From Catenovulum sp052056295 (lineage in GTDB: Bacteria > Pseudomonadota > Gammaproteobacteria > Enterobacterales > Alteromonadaceae): 64,000 nt of DNA. Below, piece by piece: positions 17,923 through 27,416 of this stretch (position 1 is its first letter; each line of letters begins with the position of its first letter). The stretch spans positions 2,108,001-2,172,000 of the forward strand of contig NZ_CP182493.1 in assembly GCF_052056295.1 (NCBI RefSeq). The letters are read 5' to 3'. The notes below the pieces were generated by a model. The model did no database searches, was not told the DNA's origin, and saw nothing but the letters and a program-made list of their open reading frames with translations. The position numbers and the translations under genes were made by a program.

Positions 17923-19260
17923 ATGTTTGACTTACAACTCACAACAGCAGCCATAACAGCAATAATCGCCTTGCTGATCATGGTGATAAAACTGCGCGTA
18001 CCTGCATTTATCGCCCTGCTACTCAGCTGTTTATTGCTCGGCCTAACCACAGGTATGCAAACACAAGACATCATCAACTCAATTAAAAACGGCATGGGTG
18101 GCACACTTGGTTTTGTCGCTGTAGTCGTAGGGTTAGGTGCAATACTTGGGCAAATTCTCGAAGCCAGCGGCGGTATAGAACAAATAGCCAAAGTACTAAT
18201 GAACAAATTTGGCGAAAAAAATATACAATGGAGTTTAGGTTTCACCGGCTTTTTGGTCGCAATCCCTGTCTTTTTTGATGTTGCATTTATCATACTCGCA
18301 CCACTGCTCTACGGTCTTGCCAATAAAAGTGGGCGCTCACTTTTATATTACGCAGTACCACTACTAGCCGGCTTAGCAGTAACACATGCGTTTATTCCGC
18401 CAACACCTGGGCCAATTGCAGTAGCTGAAATTATTGGTGCCAATTTAGGTTGGGTGATTATCTTTGGAGCAGCCGCAGGCATACCATCTATGATAATTGC
18501 AGGGCCATTATTTGCGCGCTATATAGCAAAACGAATTCACGTAACAGTTCCTCCAGCGCACCAAACAGATAGTGAGCAACCAATACAAACACTGAGTTTT
18601 AATCTAGTTATTAGCCTAGTGTTACTGCCGCTAGTGTTAATCATGTTAGGTACACTCGCGCCTTTCTTATTTGCCAAAGACACCAGTCTATACAATACAG
18701 CGCAGTTTATCGGTCATCCATTTGTAGCACTTAGTTTAACTACAGTTCTGGCGATGTGGGCATCCGCCAAATATTGCGAATTCAACAAAAGCCAATTGCT
18801 TAACCTAGCCAACAAGGCACTTGAACCTGCGGGCATCATTATTTTAATCACTGGCGCAGGTGGCGCATTTAAACAGATATTAATCGACTCAGGTGTAGGG
18901 CAAATGTTAGGCAATAGCATGGCAGATAGCGCAATGCCGCTGGTATTGCTGGCGTTTGTAATTGCAGCTATTACGCGGGTTGCCCAAGGTTCATCCACAG
19001 TTGCTATGATCACAGCAGCAGGTTTAATGGCACCTATTTTACAACTACAAACATTAACACCTGCTTATTTAGGTTTATTGGTGATCGCCATTTCATCTGG
19101 CGCAACCATAATGTCACACGTAAACGATTCAGGTTTCTGGCTAGTCAGCCGTTATTTAGGCATCAACGAAACCGACACCTTAAAGTCGTGGACAGTATTA
19201 ACCTGTTTAATCGCAATGGTCGGTTTAACTAGCTGTCTGCTCATCAGCATCTTTCTATAA
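17923..19260 (+). CDS. GntP-family gluconate-type permease
   Basis: A membrane transporter of 445 aa in the Gnt/GntP family, which takes up gluconate or related sugar acids with protons. About 12 hydrophobic segments are spread over the whole length. Family signatures include GLGAILGQILEASGG (near 66-80), AIPVFFDVAFIILAPL (near 111-126), HAFIPPTPGPIAVAE (near 153-167) and HVNDSGFW (near 403-410). GAGGAA precedes the ATG by a good distance. No kinase or dehydrogenase gene for gluconate is next to it, so the exact substrate is open. It lies between the tandem repeats and a TonB-dependent receptor. Confidence 0.92.
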   Translation: MFDLQLTTAAITAIIALLIMVIKLRVPAFIALLLSCLLLGLTTGMQTQDIINSIKNGMGGTLGFVAVVVGLGAILGQILEASGGIEQIAKVLMNKFGEKNIQWSLGFTGFLVAIPVFFDVAFIILAPLLYGLANKSGRSLLYYAVPLLAGLAVTHAFIPPTPGPIAVAEIIGANLGWVIIFGAAAGIPSMIIAGPLFARYIAKRIHVTVPPAHQTDSEQPIQTLSFNLVISLVLLPLVLIMLGTLAPFLFAKDTSLYNTAQFIGHPFVALSLTTVLAMWASAKYCEFNKSQLLNLANKALEPAGIIILITGAGGAFKQILIDSGVGQMLGNSMADSAMPLVLLAFVIAAITRVAQGSSTVAMITAAGLMAPILQLQTLTPAYLGLLVIAISSGATIMSHVNDSGFWLVSRYLGINETDTLKSWTVLTCLIAMVGLTSCLLISIFL

Positions 19261-19268
19261 AGCAACAA

Positions 19269-19309
19269 TATTGCAATAAAAGGTAAATATTTACCTTTTT
19301 ATTGCAATA
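19269..19309 (+). terminator. Hairpin after the GntP gene
   Basis: An almost perfect inverted repeat of about 20 bp per arm (TATTGCAATAAAAGGTAAAT and its complement with one extra base) begins 9 bp after the stop codon. The T-run lies within the right arm, so it may act on both strands. Probable terminator of the permease gene. Confidence 0.6.
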
Positions 19310-19595
19310 CCTCAAATAACAAGCTCAATTCCCTCTTACCATCTCTGCTACTTAGCGCACTAACTTAAATGAAACTGACTAAACCCCATTTAAAATCAGT
19401 AAAAGTTAAAATTAAAACCGATTAATTTAAGAATAGGTTAAATTATTTTACATTTATTTAATGTAATTATTTACCTTTAAGGGAAAATATTTTACCATCC
19501 AAAATGTTGATGTATAAAAATACGTCAATGCCCTTGTTACAAATATAGCCGTCTTAACGGCAACCCTATCAAATACAACAAAGGTCAACACCACG
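19310..19595 (+). promoter_or_regulatory. Upstream region of the TonB receptor gene
   Basis: About 290 bp of AT-rich sequence without a gene. It contains a hairpin TTACATT-n5-AATGTAA near 19449-19467 and a small CCGTCTTAACGG hairpin near 19549. The receptor gene promoter and possible regulator sites should be here, but I see no clear -35/-10 pair or known operator. Confidence 0.3.
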
Positions 19596-22500
19596 ATGAA
19601 ACATAATAATAGTAAGATTTGCACAGCAATCCTTGCAGCATTAGCTACGGGTGCTTTTACACCGTCATATGCTAATGAAGAACCAACGGAAGTTATCCAA
19701 GTAAAAGGGATAAAAAGTTCATTAAAAGAAGCAGCATTCAGAAAACAAAACGCAACTGTTGTACAAGAAAGCATAGTTGCAGAAGATATTGGTAAATTCC
19801 CAGACCAAAACGTTGCTGAGTCACTACAACGTATTACCGGTGTGTCGATTTCACGGGTAAATGGCGAAGGTTCACAAGTATCAGTGCGCAGTTTTGGCCC
19901 GGAATTTAATATGGTCAAACTCAACAATCGTACCTTAGCAACCACAAGTGGTGGCCGTAGTTTCGATTTCCAATTATTGCCATCAGAACTGATCGCAGGT
20001 GCGGATGTTAAAAAGTCAGCTTCAGCAGATATGGCAGCAGGCAGCATAGGTGCCTACATCAATGTTCGTACAGCTCGCCCACTCGACAGCACAGGTTTGC
20101 ATGTAACAGGTGCGGTAAAAGCCAACCAACAAAGTTTGGCGGGTGATACCAATCAAGAAATGTTTGGTTTAGTCAGCAACAGTTTTGCGGATGACACATT
20201 TGGCGTACTCGTTGGTGTTTCTTACAAAGAAACCAGCTCACGCATTGATAAATACCGCAGCTCACATTGGAATCAATTTGCCAATGGTTGGGGTGCATAT
20301 AATCCAAGTGTGATTGCCAACGACGAGGGTGGTTACGACTCAGCGCCAGGTTATGGTATTCCAGGGTATTTTGACTCATCAGATTTAGACCATGTTTATG
20401 ACTCAAAGGGCAATTTAATCGTCGCGCGCGATGGCAATGGCGACCCAGTTACCGACAACCAAGGAAACTATTTAGACAGTAGCGGTAATCTAGTTGCAGC
20501 TCGTGGTCCAGGGCGTAGCATTTTCAGCATGACAGACGAAGAACGCAAACGTATTGGTTTTAATGCAGTTTTGCAATTTGCACCGTCAGACGAATTTGAA
20601 GCAACAGTGGATTTACTCCACACTAAATTAGAACGCAAACATTTAGGTTCAGGTTTACAAGTGCCAAACCAAACCGCCAATGCTTATACCAGTGTAATGA
20701 TCAGTGACACTGGCACTTTGTTAGCCGGCACAATTCGCGACACAGACGTAGAGATGAATGTCGATTACGGCAATCAAGAATCAACCACATCAGCCATAGG
20801 TTTTAACGCAGTTTATCGCCAAGACGCATTAACCTTAGAATTTGATGCATCTTATTCAAAAGCTAAAACAGATTATGAAGGTGATGACACAACTGCGCTG
20901 CACTACACTCGCTACACCTCAGCTACCAATGAACATGGCTGGAACGGTGAAACCAATACAAGTTTAGTTACAGATGATAACGGTGATCCTGTATACAGTT
21001 TAATCGCTATGGATTATTCAACTGATGTACCTTCAATGTTAGTTACCGGTATGGATTTAACTGACATTTCACAAGTACGTGCGGCATGGCAAAGATACGC
21101 TGGTTACGAAAGTGAAGATGAAGTTAAACAAGTACAATTTGATGCCTTATATGAAATAGATACAGGCATAGTCACATCAGTTAAAGCAGGTGTTGCATAC
21201 GAAGACCGCAGCATTTCTTCTGTTAACTTAGGTACTGAATTTAATGCAGTAACAGGCGCAGAAGATTGGGATGGCGCAGGCATGTGGATTGGTGACGGTG
21301 CAACCTGGGGCCCAAGCGCCGCAACCGGTATTTTGCCAGCGGGTGTGCTTGAGCTCAGTGCTAGCGACTATATGGATGGCATTTCAGGTGTATTCCCGCG
21401 CCAGTGGGTACAAGTAACAGATCACGATACATATCGAGCGGCCACTCAAAAAATGTTAGAAGACATGATTGAAGCAGATCCTGACGGACAAGGCTGGCGC
21501 TCTGGCAAAGTGGATGCAGGCTGGGACACTTTACATCCAAGTGCAACAGGTTACGTAAACGACGAATCTACTGTATCTGCTTATTTACAAACGAATTTAG
21601 AAGGTGAGTTAGCCGGTTTTGTCTGGAATGGTAATTTAGGCGCCCGTTACCTGTCGGTCGACAACACTGCCAGTGGTAAAGCTTCGAAAATAGAAGAGTT
21701 ACAACTAGCCTCAGGCACGGTTGAAAATGGCAAATATGTTTCTGTCGACAATACCGCGAGTACTTCAGCGCAAGCAGAAGTGGTGAAAACCAGTGAAGAA
21801 CACTTTTTACCAAGCGCAAACTTTAGCATTAACTTCGACAATGGTATTTATTTGCGCACAGCAGCGGCTAAAACCATTACTCGCCCGTCATTGTCTGATG
21901 CAAGCGTGTATTACACAGAAGCACCAGGGTTAGACGCACCTATAGTTGCTATATCTGGTGGTAACCCATATCTAAAATCGTACAAAGTGAATCAATTTGA
22001 TTTGTCGTTAGAATATTACGCAGACAACGGCGATGCATACTCTGTTGGCTACTTCTACAAAGACATCTCAAACTTTATTTCAACCGTTACTAAACTTGGC
22101 ACTTGGGATGGCCCAGTATCAAGCGAATTAATGGATGCATACGCTGATTTAAACGTTAATCGTATTGGTTATACCTCTAACCGCAAAGAAAACCGTCCAG
22201 GCGGTTCGGTGCAAGGTTTAGAAATTGGTTTATTACACCACTTTGATTATTTACCGGGTTTATTAAGTGGTTTAGGTGTGCAAGCTAACTACACCTATGC
22301 AGATAGCGAAGACAAAGACGCATTACCACTAAACACACCAGGTGTAGTTGAACCCGGCAGTGGTTTAGAAGGTTTTGCGAAAAATTCGTATAACGTTATC
22401 GCATTTTATGATCAAGATGGTTTCCAAGCTCGTGTAGCTTATAACTATCGTGACGCCTTTTTAAGCAGCCGTTCGGGTGATGGTATTTCGCCAGAATACA

Positions 22501-22685
22501 ACGACGATTATGGTCAAGTTGATGTAAGTGTTTCATACGATATTACCGACAACATTACCATTGCAATGGAAGCGGTCAATCTAACCAATGAAACGCGCCT
22601 ACAATACTATGGTCAGCGCGATCGCGTTAGCCTAGTTGAAATGTCAGGCAGCCGTTATCAACTTGGTGTAAGAGCAAGCTTCTAA
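19596..22685 (+). CDS. TonB-dependent receptor (carbohydrate-type)
   Basis: An outer-membrane active transporter of 1029 aa powered by TonB. A signal peptide covers residues 1-27 (cleavage near PSYANEE). A TonB-box-like EVIQVKG follows at about residue 32. The plug domain (about 40-165) contains IGKFPDQNVAESLQRITGVS and VRSFGPEFNMVKLNN, the form usual in large receptors for glycans or oligosaccharides (TIGR01782-like). The barrel ends with an aromatic residue (RYQLGVRASF), as required for BAM insertion. The next gene is a tryptophan-halogenase-like flavoprotein, a pairing common in Alteromonadales and Caulobacter-type glycan uptake loci. The substrate cannot be read from sequence. Confidence 0.93.
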   Translation: MKHNNSKICTAILAALATGAFTPSYANEEPTEVIQVKGIKSSLKEAAFRKQNATVVQESIVAEDIGKFPDQNVAESLQRITGVSISRVNGEGSQVSVRSFGPEFNMVKLNNRTLATTSGGRSFDFQLLPSELIAGADVKKSASADMAAGSIGAYINVRTARPLDSTGLHVTGAVKANQQSLAGDTNQEMFGLVSNSFADDTFGVLVGVSYKETSSRIDKYRSSHWNQFANGWGAYNPSVIANDEGGYDSAPGYGIPGYFDSSDLDHVYDSKGNLIVARDGNGDPVTDNQGNYLDSSGNLVAARGPGRSIFSMTDEERKRIGFNAVLQFAPSDEFEATVDLLHTKLERKHLGSGLQVPNQTANAYTSVMISDTGTLLAGTIRDTDVEMNVDYGNQESTTSAIGFNAVYRQDALTLEFDASYSKAKTDYEGDDTTALHYTRYTSATNEHGWNGETNTSLVTDDNGDPVYSLIAMDYSTDVPSMLVTGMDLTDISQVRAAWQRYAGYESEDEVKQVQFDALYEIDTGIVTSVKAGVAYEDRSISSVNLGTEFNAVTGAEDWDGAGMWIGDGATWGPSAATGILPAGVLELSASDYMDGISGVFPRQWVQVTDHDTYRAATQKMLEDMIEADPDGQGWRSGKVDAGWDTLHPSATGYVNDESTVSAYLQTNLEGELAGFVWNGNLGARYLSVDNTASGKASKIEELQLASGTVENGKYVSVDNTASTSAQAEVVKTSEEHFLPSANFSINFDNGIYLRTAAAKTITRPSLSDASVYYTEAPGLDAPIVAISGGNPYLKSYKVNQFDLSLEYYADNGDAYSVGYFYKDISNFISTVTKLGTWDGPVSSELMDAYADLNVNRIGYTSNRKENRPGGSVQGLEIGLLHHFDYLPGLLSGLGVQANYTYADSEDKDALPLNTPGVVEPGSGLEGFAKNSYNVIAFYDQDGFQARVAYNYRDAFLSSRSGDGISPEYNDDYGQVDVSVSYDITDNITIAMEAVNLTNETRLQYYGQRDRVSLVEMSGSRYQLGVRASF

Positions 22686-22699
22686 ATATACAACTGATT

Positions 22700-22727
22700 A
22701 AAGGGGCAATATGCCCCTTTATTTTTT
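22700..22727 (+). terminator. Intrinsic terminator after the TonB receptor gene
   Basis: AAAGGGGCA-ATA-TGCCCCTTT followed by ATTTTTT: a 9-bp GC-rich stem, 3-nt loop and T-run, 14 bp after the stop codon. Strong rho-independent terminator. Since the halogenase-like gene starts only 15 bp further on, it may instead be a partial terminator that lowers downstream expression. Confidence 0.85.
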
Positions 22728-22742
22728 GATGTTGAGGGATAT

Positions 22743-24221
22743 ATGAAATTTGTTATTGTTGGTGGAGGCATGGCCGGCTGGATGAGTGCTGCTTTGCTGG
22801 CAAAATTGCTGAAAAATACCCAAACACAAATCACCTTAGTAGAATCACCTTTAGTTGGCAGCATAGGTGTTGGTGAAGCGACAGTGCCATCCTATGTCGA
22901 TTTTTTGCAACTGTTAGGCATAGACCTCAATGATTTTGTTGTTAAAACCAATGCGACCTATAAACTCGGTATCGAGTTTATCAATTGGAATGGTGATGAT
23001 AAATCTTACTGGCATCCTTTTGGTGGCATTGGCTGCAAAATTGATGGGCAAGACTTTTTCCAACATTGGTTAAAAAGCCGTTTATATGGCAATCAAACAA
23101 GTTATAGCGACTTTTCGCCATCAGCCAAAATGGCGCAAGCACAAAAATTCTATCTACCGAATAAACAACAACCAAATAACCTGTCAACCATGGGTTACGC
23201 ATTACATTTTGATGCAAGCCTAGCAGCCAATTACTTAGCCGAATTTGCCCAACAACATGGTGTGCAGCTAACATCAGCTCATGTTGAGCATGTGCAGCAA
23301 CACACAGATGGCAGTATTCAACAGTTAGTTTTGCAAAACGGGCAAACAATATCAGGTGACTTTTTTATCGACTGTAGTGGCCAACAAGCGTTACTTTTAG
23401 CTGAAACACTTGGGGTTGGTTATGTCAGTTGGCAAAACTATCTACCAGTAAACTGTGCGATTGCGCTGCAAACCAGCAGCGACACAAGTTTAAGACCTTA
23501 TACCCAAGCTATTGCGATGCAACACGGTTGGCGCTGGAATATTCCACTGCGCAATCGCCAAGGCAATGGTTATGTATTTAGTAATCAGTACTGCTGCAGC
23601 CAACAAGCGATCGACGAGCTGAACAGCCAAGTAACAGGTAAAGCTCTGACACAAGCAAGATTAATTGAATTCACCACAGGTAAACGCAGTAAAATGTGGG
23701 CGAAAAACTGTATTGCTTTAGGTTTAGCCTCTGGCTTTTTAGAACCTTTAGAATCAACCAGTATTTATTTAATTATGAAAGGCATACTCAATTTCGCTAA
23801 GTTACTGCCGAATAAAAATGCTAATCAAGCAAATGCAGATGAATATAACCGTTTAATGGCGCACGAATATCAAGAAATCCGCGACTTTATTGTCGCACAT
23901 TATTGCACCAGCAAACGTAACGACAGCAAGTTTTGGCGCTCGTGGCAAACCCGCAACATACCCGATAGCCTGCGACATAAGCTCGAACTATACAGCTATC
24001 AAGGGCATGTACCCTTTCAAGCTGACGATATATTTCAAGCACAAAGCTGGCACTGTGTATTAACCGGCATGGGCAAATTGCCCCAGAGTTACCAGACCCA
24101 AATAGATGCCAGCGACTTTACCCAAGTAAATAAATTTTTAGATAAAATGGCATTTTCGCTTGAGCACTCAGTTAAACAACTATTAACCCATCAGGCGTAT
24201 TTAGAGCGAATAACCAGCTAA
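22743..24221 (+). CDS. Tryptophan-halogenase-like flavoprotein
   Basis: A flavin-dependent halogenase family protein of 492 aa. The FAD-binding motif is VGGGMAGWMSA at residues 6-16, followed by the family motif GVGEATVPS. The catalytic Lys that handles hypohalous acid in PrnA-type enzymes is present (ATYKLGIEF, Lys74). The W-x-W-x-I-P motif occurs as WRWNIP near residue 261, and the Glu of EPLESTSIYL is also present. So the residues needed for halogenation are there, but no flavin reductase gene is nearby and the natural substrate is unknown. Homologues beside TonB receptors are common in marine bacteria and their role there is not established. It follows the receptor gene after a terminator. 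Confidence 0.9.
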   Translation: MKFVIVGGGMAGWMSAALLAKLLKNTQTQITLVESPLVGSIGVGEATVPSYVDFLQLLGIDLNDFVVKTNATYKLGIEFINWNGDDKSYWHPFGGIGCKIDGQDFFQHWLKSRLYGNQTSYSDFSPSAKMAQAQKFYLPNKQQPNNLSTMGYALHFDASLAANYLAEFAQQHGVQLTSAHVEHVQQHTDGSIQQLVLQNGQTISGDFFIDCSGQQALLLAETLGVGYVSWQNYLPVNCAIALQTSSDTSLRPYTQAIAMQHGWRWNIPLRNRQGNGYVFSNQYCCSQQAIDELNSQVTGKALTQARLIEFTTGKRSKMWAKNCIALGLASGFLEPLESTSIYLIMKGILNFAKLLPNKNANQANADEYNRLMAHEYQEIRDFIVAHYCTSKRNDSKFWRSWQTRNIPDSLRHKLELYSYQGHVPFQADDIFQAQSWHCVLTGMGKLPQSYQTQIDASDFTQVNKFLDKMAFSLEHSVKQLLTHQAYLERITS

Positions 24222-24245
24222 CTGGTTTTCGCTCAGACCATGAGT

Positions 24246-25433
24246 TTATTTAAACTCAACTTTCACTGACAAAATATCTACCCAGCCAGCTTCACCAACT
24301 TGATCGTTAGCAGCGTCTTGATGTTCAACACCATCACCAGCGGCGACATAACCTTGCTCTGGGAATCTATCTTCATGTTTCATCATCACATTAGTCCAAT
24401 TCCATGGGCCATCATCGCTAGCAAGATTACTACCGAATACAGGCTCATTATCGACTAGATAATCAGCAGCGACCTCAACAAACAATGGAGTCGTTTGATC
24501 AAATTGTTCCATTAAGGTGTGAAGTGACTGTGGCAAGTCAAACTCGACCGTATCGCCAGTAATGGTAAATTGAGTATCTAATTGAGGATTACTATTGCCG
24601 CGCTTAGAGATACCATCAGTCCATCGAACAAACAAATTTGACATCAAACTAGATATATCGACTATGTCATCTGTCATGCTCGCAACATCTCGAAATATAA
24701 CACGCACATCGCCAGTGTCTTCTTCACCAGAGTGATTTAGATCTAAAGTTAATCTCACCGAATAATTTACATTAGCTGGTCTAATTTGTTCAGGTAAATC
24801 TCTCAATTTAATACTAACTGTCGCGCCATTACCAGTGTCAGTAATACAGTTAGGTGCAAGCACAGCAGTTGGTCTATCCTGCAAATCGTAACTACCGTCT
24901 ACGCCAGAACCACTAACAACCAATTGAGTTTGTCCATCACCAGAAAACTGCCATTCTTCTATTTGCTTGTTGCCAAGAGCTTGCAGCAACATTCTTTGTG
25001 CTGAATTTGACAATACACGATAACTGCCACCGGTAGCACAATTAGATATAGAAAGATCATATGCGCTCAAATAATGACGGCCTAATACAATAGCTTGGCC
25101 AATGCCTGAGTCTAACCAAGTTCCCATAGCAAGACCATGTTCAACAAAGTTATCAGCAGCATTTTCATACATAGCAGATTCAATATCACTAGCACTGTGA
25201 CCTTTATTTGTAAGTGCCGTAACTATGTCATTAACATTTACTGCAGATAATTGATGAATATCTTGGTAACCTAATTCACTCATTTGCGCAGCAAATATAT
25301 TTACACTAGGTTGCTGATTTTCAGCAGGAACATCATTACCCCCATCATCTTTGATGTCGATTTTTGTATCGCCACAACTGGCCAACACAACAGCGCAGGT
25401 AATAGCAGACGCCAAGTAACTAAATTTTTTCAT
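24246..25433 (-). CDS. Lipoprotein of unknown function
   Basis: A 395 aa secreted lipoprotein from ATG 25433 (KKFSYLASAITCAVVLASCG, lipobox LASC); an upstream in-frame start at 25448 would add five residues. After an acidic linker, residues about 40-85 form a helical segment (FAAQMSELGYQDIHQLSAV). The rest looks beta-rich, with GYVAAGDGVEHQDA and DILSVKVEF near the end. I do not recognise the family. It converges on the halogenase gene and is divergent from an AraC-type regulator, so it may belong to the same regulon as the receptor locus. Confidence 0.75.
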   Translation of the reverse strand: MKKFSYLASAITCAVVLASCGDTKIDIKDDGGNDVPAENQQPSVNIFAAQMSELGYQDIHQLSAVNVNDIVTALTNKGHSASDIESAMYENAADNFVEHGLAMGTWLDSGIGQAIVLGRHYLSAYDLSISNCATGGSYRVLSNSAQRMLLQALGNKQIEEWQFSGDGQTQLVVSGSGVDGSYDLQDRPTAVLAPNCITDTGNGATVSIKLRDLPEQIRPANVNYSVRLTLDLNHSGEEDTGDVRVIFRDVASMTDDIVDISSLMSNLFVRWTDGISKRGNSNPQLDTQFTITGDTVEFDLPQSLHTLMEQFDQTTPLFVEVAADYLVDNEPVFGSNLASDDGPWNWTNVMMKHEDRFPEQGYVAAGDGVEHQDAANDQVGEAGWVDILSVKVEFK

Positions 25434-25528
25434 TATCTTTATTTCCATTTAACAAATTCCGAGTCGAAGCATACGAAGTTATCAGATATCAGTCAACCTC
25501 ATTGAAAATTGAACTTTATTTATACAGA

Positions 25529-25534
25529 TATAAT
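25529..25534 (+). promoter_or_regulatory. TATAAT -10 element upstream of the AraC gene
   Basis: A perfect TATAAT at 25529-25534 with no good -35 at 16-18 bp (TTGAAC lies at 14 bp, TTGAAA at 21 bp). It lies inside the longest possible reading frame and 41 bp before ATG 25575, which favours the downstream ATG as start of the regulator. A weak -35 is common at activator-dependent promoters. Confidence 0.4.
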
Positions 25535-25574
25535 ACGTATAACTTCACCTAAATTAATTCGCTTGTCTAAAGTT

Positions 25575-26408
25575 ATGCAGTCGCTTATTCAGTCAATAAA
25601 TGCACATACGCAACAATATGCATCTTTACCCTATGCAGCTTACACCTCAGTACAAACGCAAAATTTGCGTAATGTGCCGATTGTAAATCCGTGTTTTATT
25701 GCCGTCTTGTCAGGTGAAAAAGCACTCACAATACAAGACACCTTTAACTGTAATGCAGGTGAATTTGTCGTGCTGGCGGATAACAACAATGTGCATATGC
25801 GTAATTTGCCTACCGAAGTGGATTACTTTGCGCTGTTTATTGAATTTGAAGCTGACGATTTTGTCGGTTTAGATCTTTCACCGACCACAAAAACGCCAAA
25901 CAACAAATATATTCATGGGCTGATAAATCAACAACTTAAGACTTGCTTACAACAGTTTGTCGAATGGACAGCCATAGTACCAGAAAACCTTTGGCCTCAG
26001 CGGCGCAAAGAGTTATTGCAAATACTGATTTATCTTGGTTATCCACAAGTAATCGGATGCCTGTCGGCTCAATCAACCATCAGCCGCTGCAATGCTGTGT
26101 TACGCCAACATCCATACAGCATAACCAGCAGTGCTTTTGTTGCTGAACAACTGAATATGAGTGAATCGAGTTTGCGCCGTAAACTCTCTGCTGAACAAAG
26201 CTCATTTCAACAACTAAAAGATCAAATACGACTTGGCACTGCGCTGCATTTACTGCAAACCACGCAACATTCAATAACCTATGTTGCAGAACAATCTGGT
26301 TATCAATCGCCGTCTAAATTTGCCAGCCGATTTAAACAAAGGTTTGGGTTAACACCAACACAACTGCGTAAAACTAAAGAAACCAACAAAGCAGTGAAAA
26401 TCGATTGA
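25575..26408 (+). CDS. AraC-family transcriptional regulator
   Basis: A 277 aa regulator. The N-terminal 165 residues have the pattern of an AraC-type sensing domain (NVPIVNPCFIAVLSGEKAL, then CNAGEFVVLADNN, like a cupin-type ligand pocket). The C-terminal 100 residues hold two helix-turn-helix motifs: SSAFVAEQLNMSESSLRRKL and ITYVAEQSGYQSPSKFASRF, ending FGLTPTQLRK. The start is ATG 25575; a TTG at 25509 is possible but lies upstream of a good -10 box. It is divergent from the lipoprotein gene and may control that gene or the receptor/halogenase genes beyond it. Confidence 0.9.
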   Translation: MQSLIQSINAHTQQYASLPYAAYTSVQTQNLRNVPIVNPCFIAVLSGEKALTIQDTFNCNAGEFVVLADNNNVHMRNLPTEVDYFALFIEFEADDFVGLDLSPTTKTPNNKYIHGLINQQLKTCLQQFVEWTAIVPENLWPQRRKELLQILIYLGYPQVIGCLSAQSTISRCNAVLRQHPYSITSSAFVAEQLNMSESSLRRKLSAEQSSFQQLKDQIRLGTALHLLQTTQHSITYVAEQSGYQSPSKFASRFKQRFGLTPTQLRKTKETNKAVKID

Positions 26409-26503
26409 GCGTATTTGGCGATTAGTTGCACGAAAAAGGGCTAGCGACTGAATGTAATCAAGCTAGTATATTTATGACTCATCAATACTAAGGAGCAGTA
26501 ATA

Positions 26504-27058
26504 ATGTTAAACAAAACAATCCTAGCAGCCGCTTTAATTGGCTTATCCAGCAGTGCTGTGGCTGGTGATTTTAAACTCACCAGTACAGACATCAGCCACG
26601 GCAACTTTATGCCTAAAACACAAGAGTTTAATGGTTTTGGTTGTACGGGCGGCGATAAATCGCCACAACTAAAATGGACTGGCGCCCCCAAGGGCACTAA
26701 AAGTTTTGCGGTGACAGTACATGATGCTGACGCCCCTACAGGCAGTGGCTGGTGGCATTGGCAAATTGTTAATATTCCAGCCTCTGTCACTGAGCTGAAA
26801 GCCGGAGCCGGTGATAAATCAGGTAAATTTAAACCAGCAGGTAGCCAACAAATTGAAAACGATTATGGCGTAGCTGCATTCGGCGGTGCTTGTCCACCAC
26901 CTGGGCATGGTGCACATAAATATAAATTTACTGTGCATGCCTTGTCAGTAGAAAAACTAGAGTTACCACAAAATGCATCGGGTGCATTAGCAGGTTATAT
27001 GATCAACGCTAACTCAATCGACACAGCTACGATCGAAGCTTTATATAAAAGAGATTAG
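26504..27058 (+). CDS. YbhB/YbcL-type PEBP family protein, secreted
   Basis: A phosphatidylethanolamine-binding-like (Raf kinase inhibitor-like) protein of 184 aa with a signal peptide (residues 1-21, SSAVAG), so probably periplasmic. The two family motifs are clear: HDADAPTGSGWWHW at about 68-81 and CPPPGHGAHKYKFTVHAL at about 131-148, the anion-binding pocket. The AAGGAG ribosome binding site is well placed. It is a single gene between the AraC regulator and a MITE-like element. The biochemical role of bacterial members is unclear. Confidence 0.93.
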   Translation: MLNKTILAAALIGLSSSAVAGDFKLTSTDISHGNFMPKTQEFNGFGCTGGDKSPQLKWTGAPKGTKSFAVTVHDADAPTGSGWWHWQIVNIPASVTELKAGAGDKSGKFKPAGSQQIENDYGVAAFGGACPPPGHGAHKYKFTVHALSVEKLELPQNASGALAGYMINANSIDTATIEALYKRD

Positions 27059-27068
27059 CTTTATACCT

Positions 27069-27332
27069 AGAGCTAAATCGTTATACATAGCGAGTATCAG
27101 AGCCATCACAGACAGTTCAATTCAAGGCGTATCATTGCAGGAATGTAGGTACCTTTCAAAATGATACAACACAGAAGTGGAGTGTCTGTGAGGCTCCTAA
27201 AAGGCTGGGTTAAAAGCCATTTGTTCCGTGTTAAGTTGCCTTGTCATAAAAACGCTATGCCAGCGCCAATTTATTTTGCCTAAATGGCTTTTATCTCCAG
27301 CTGATTATCGCTATTTATATTGATTTAGCTCT
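27069..27332. repeat. MITE-like element with 32-bp inverted ends
   Basis: This explains most of the 358-bp gap before yggX. The ends 27069-27100 and 27301-27332 are inverted repeats of 32 bp with five mismatches (AGAGCTAAATC at the outer edge, ATAGCGA inside). Inside are nested perfect pairs: TCACAGACA (27106-27114) with 27183-27191, GTATCATT (27129-27136) with 27160-27167, and AAAAGCCATTT (27212-27222) with 27282-27292. No coding frame is supported. No clear target-site duplication can be seen. It is different in sequence from the repeats at 17, 36 and 58 kb. Confidence 0.7.
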
Positions 27333-27416
27333 CAGTTACTGCGGCTGAAATCTGGCATCTACCAGTAGCTTGGGTATACAATAGCGCCAATTCTAGTTTT
27401 AAATAATAGGTTTATT

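Noticed and set aside
25284..25505. A 73-codon plus-strand frame across the lipoprotein start and AraC upstream region
   Set aside because: It is antisense to the lipoprotein signal peptide and has no homology-like features.
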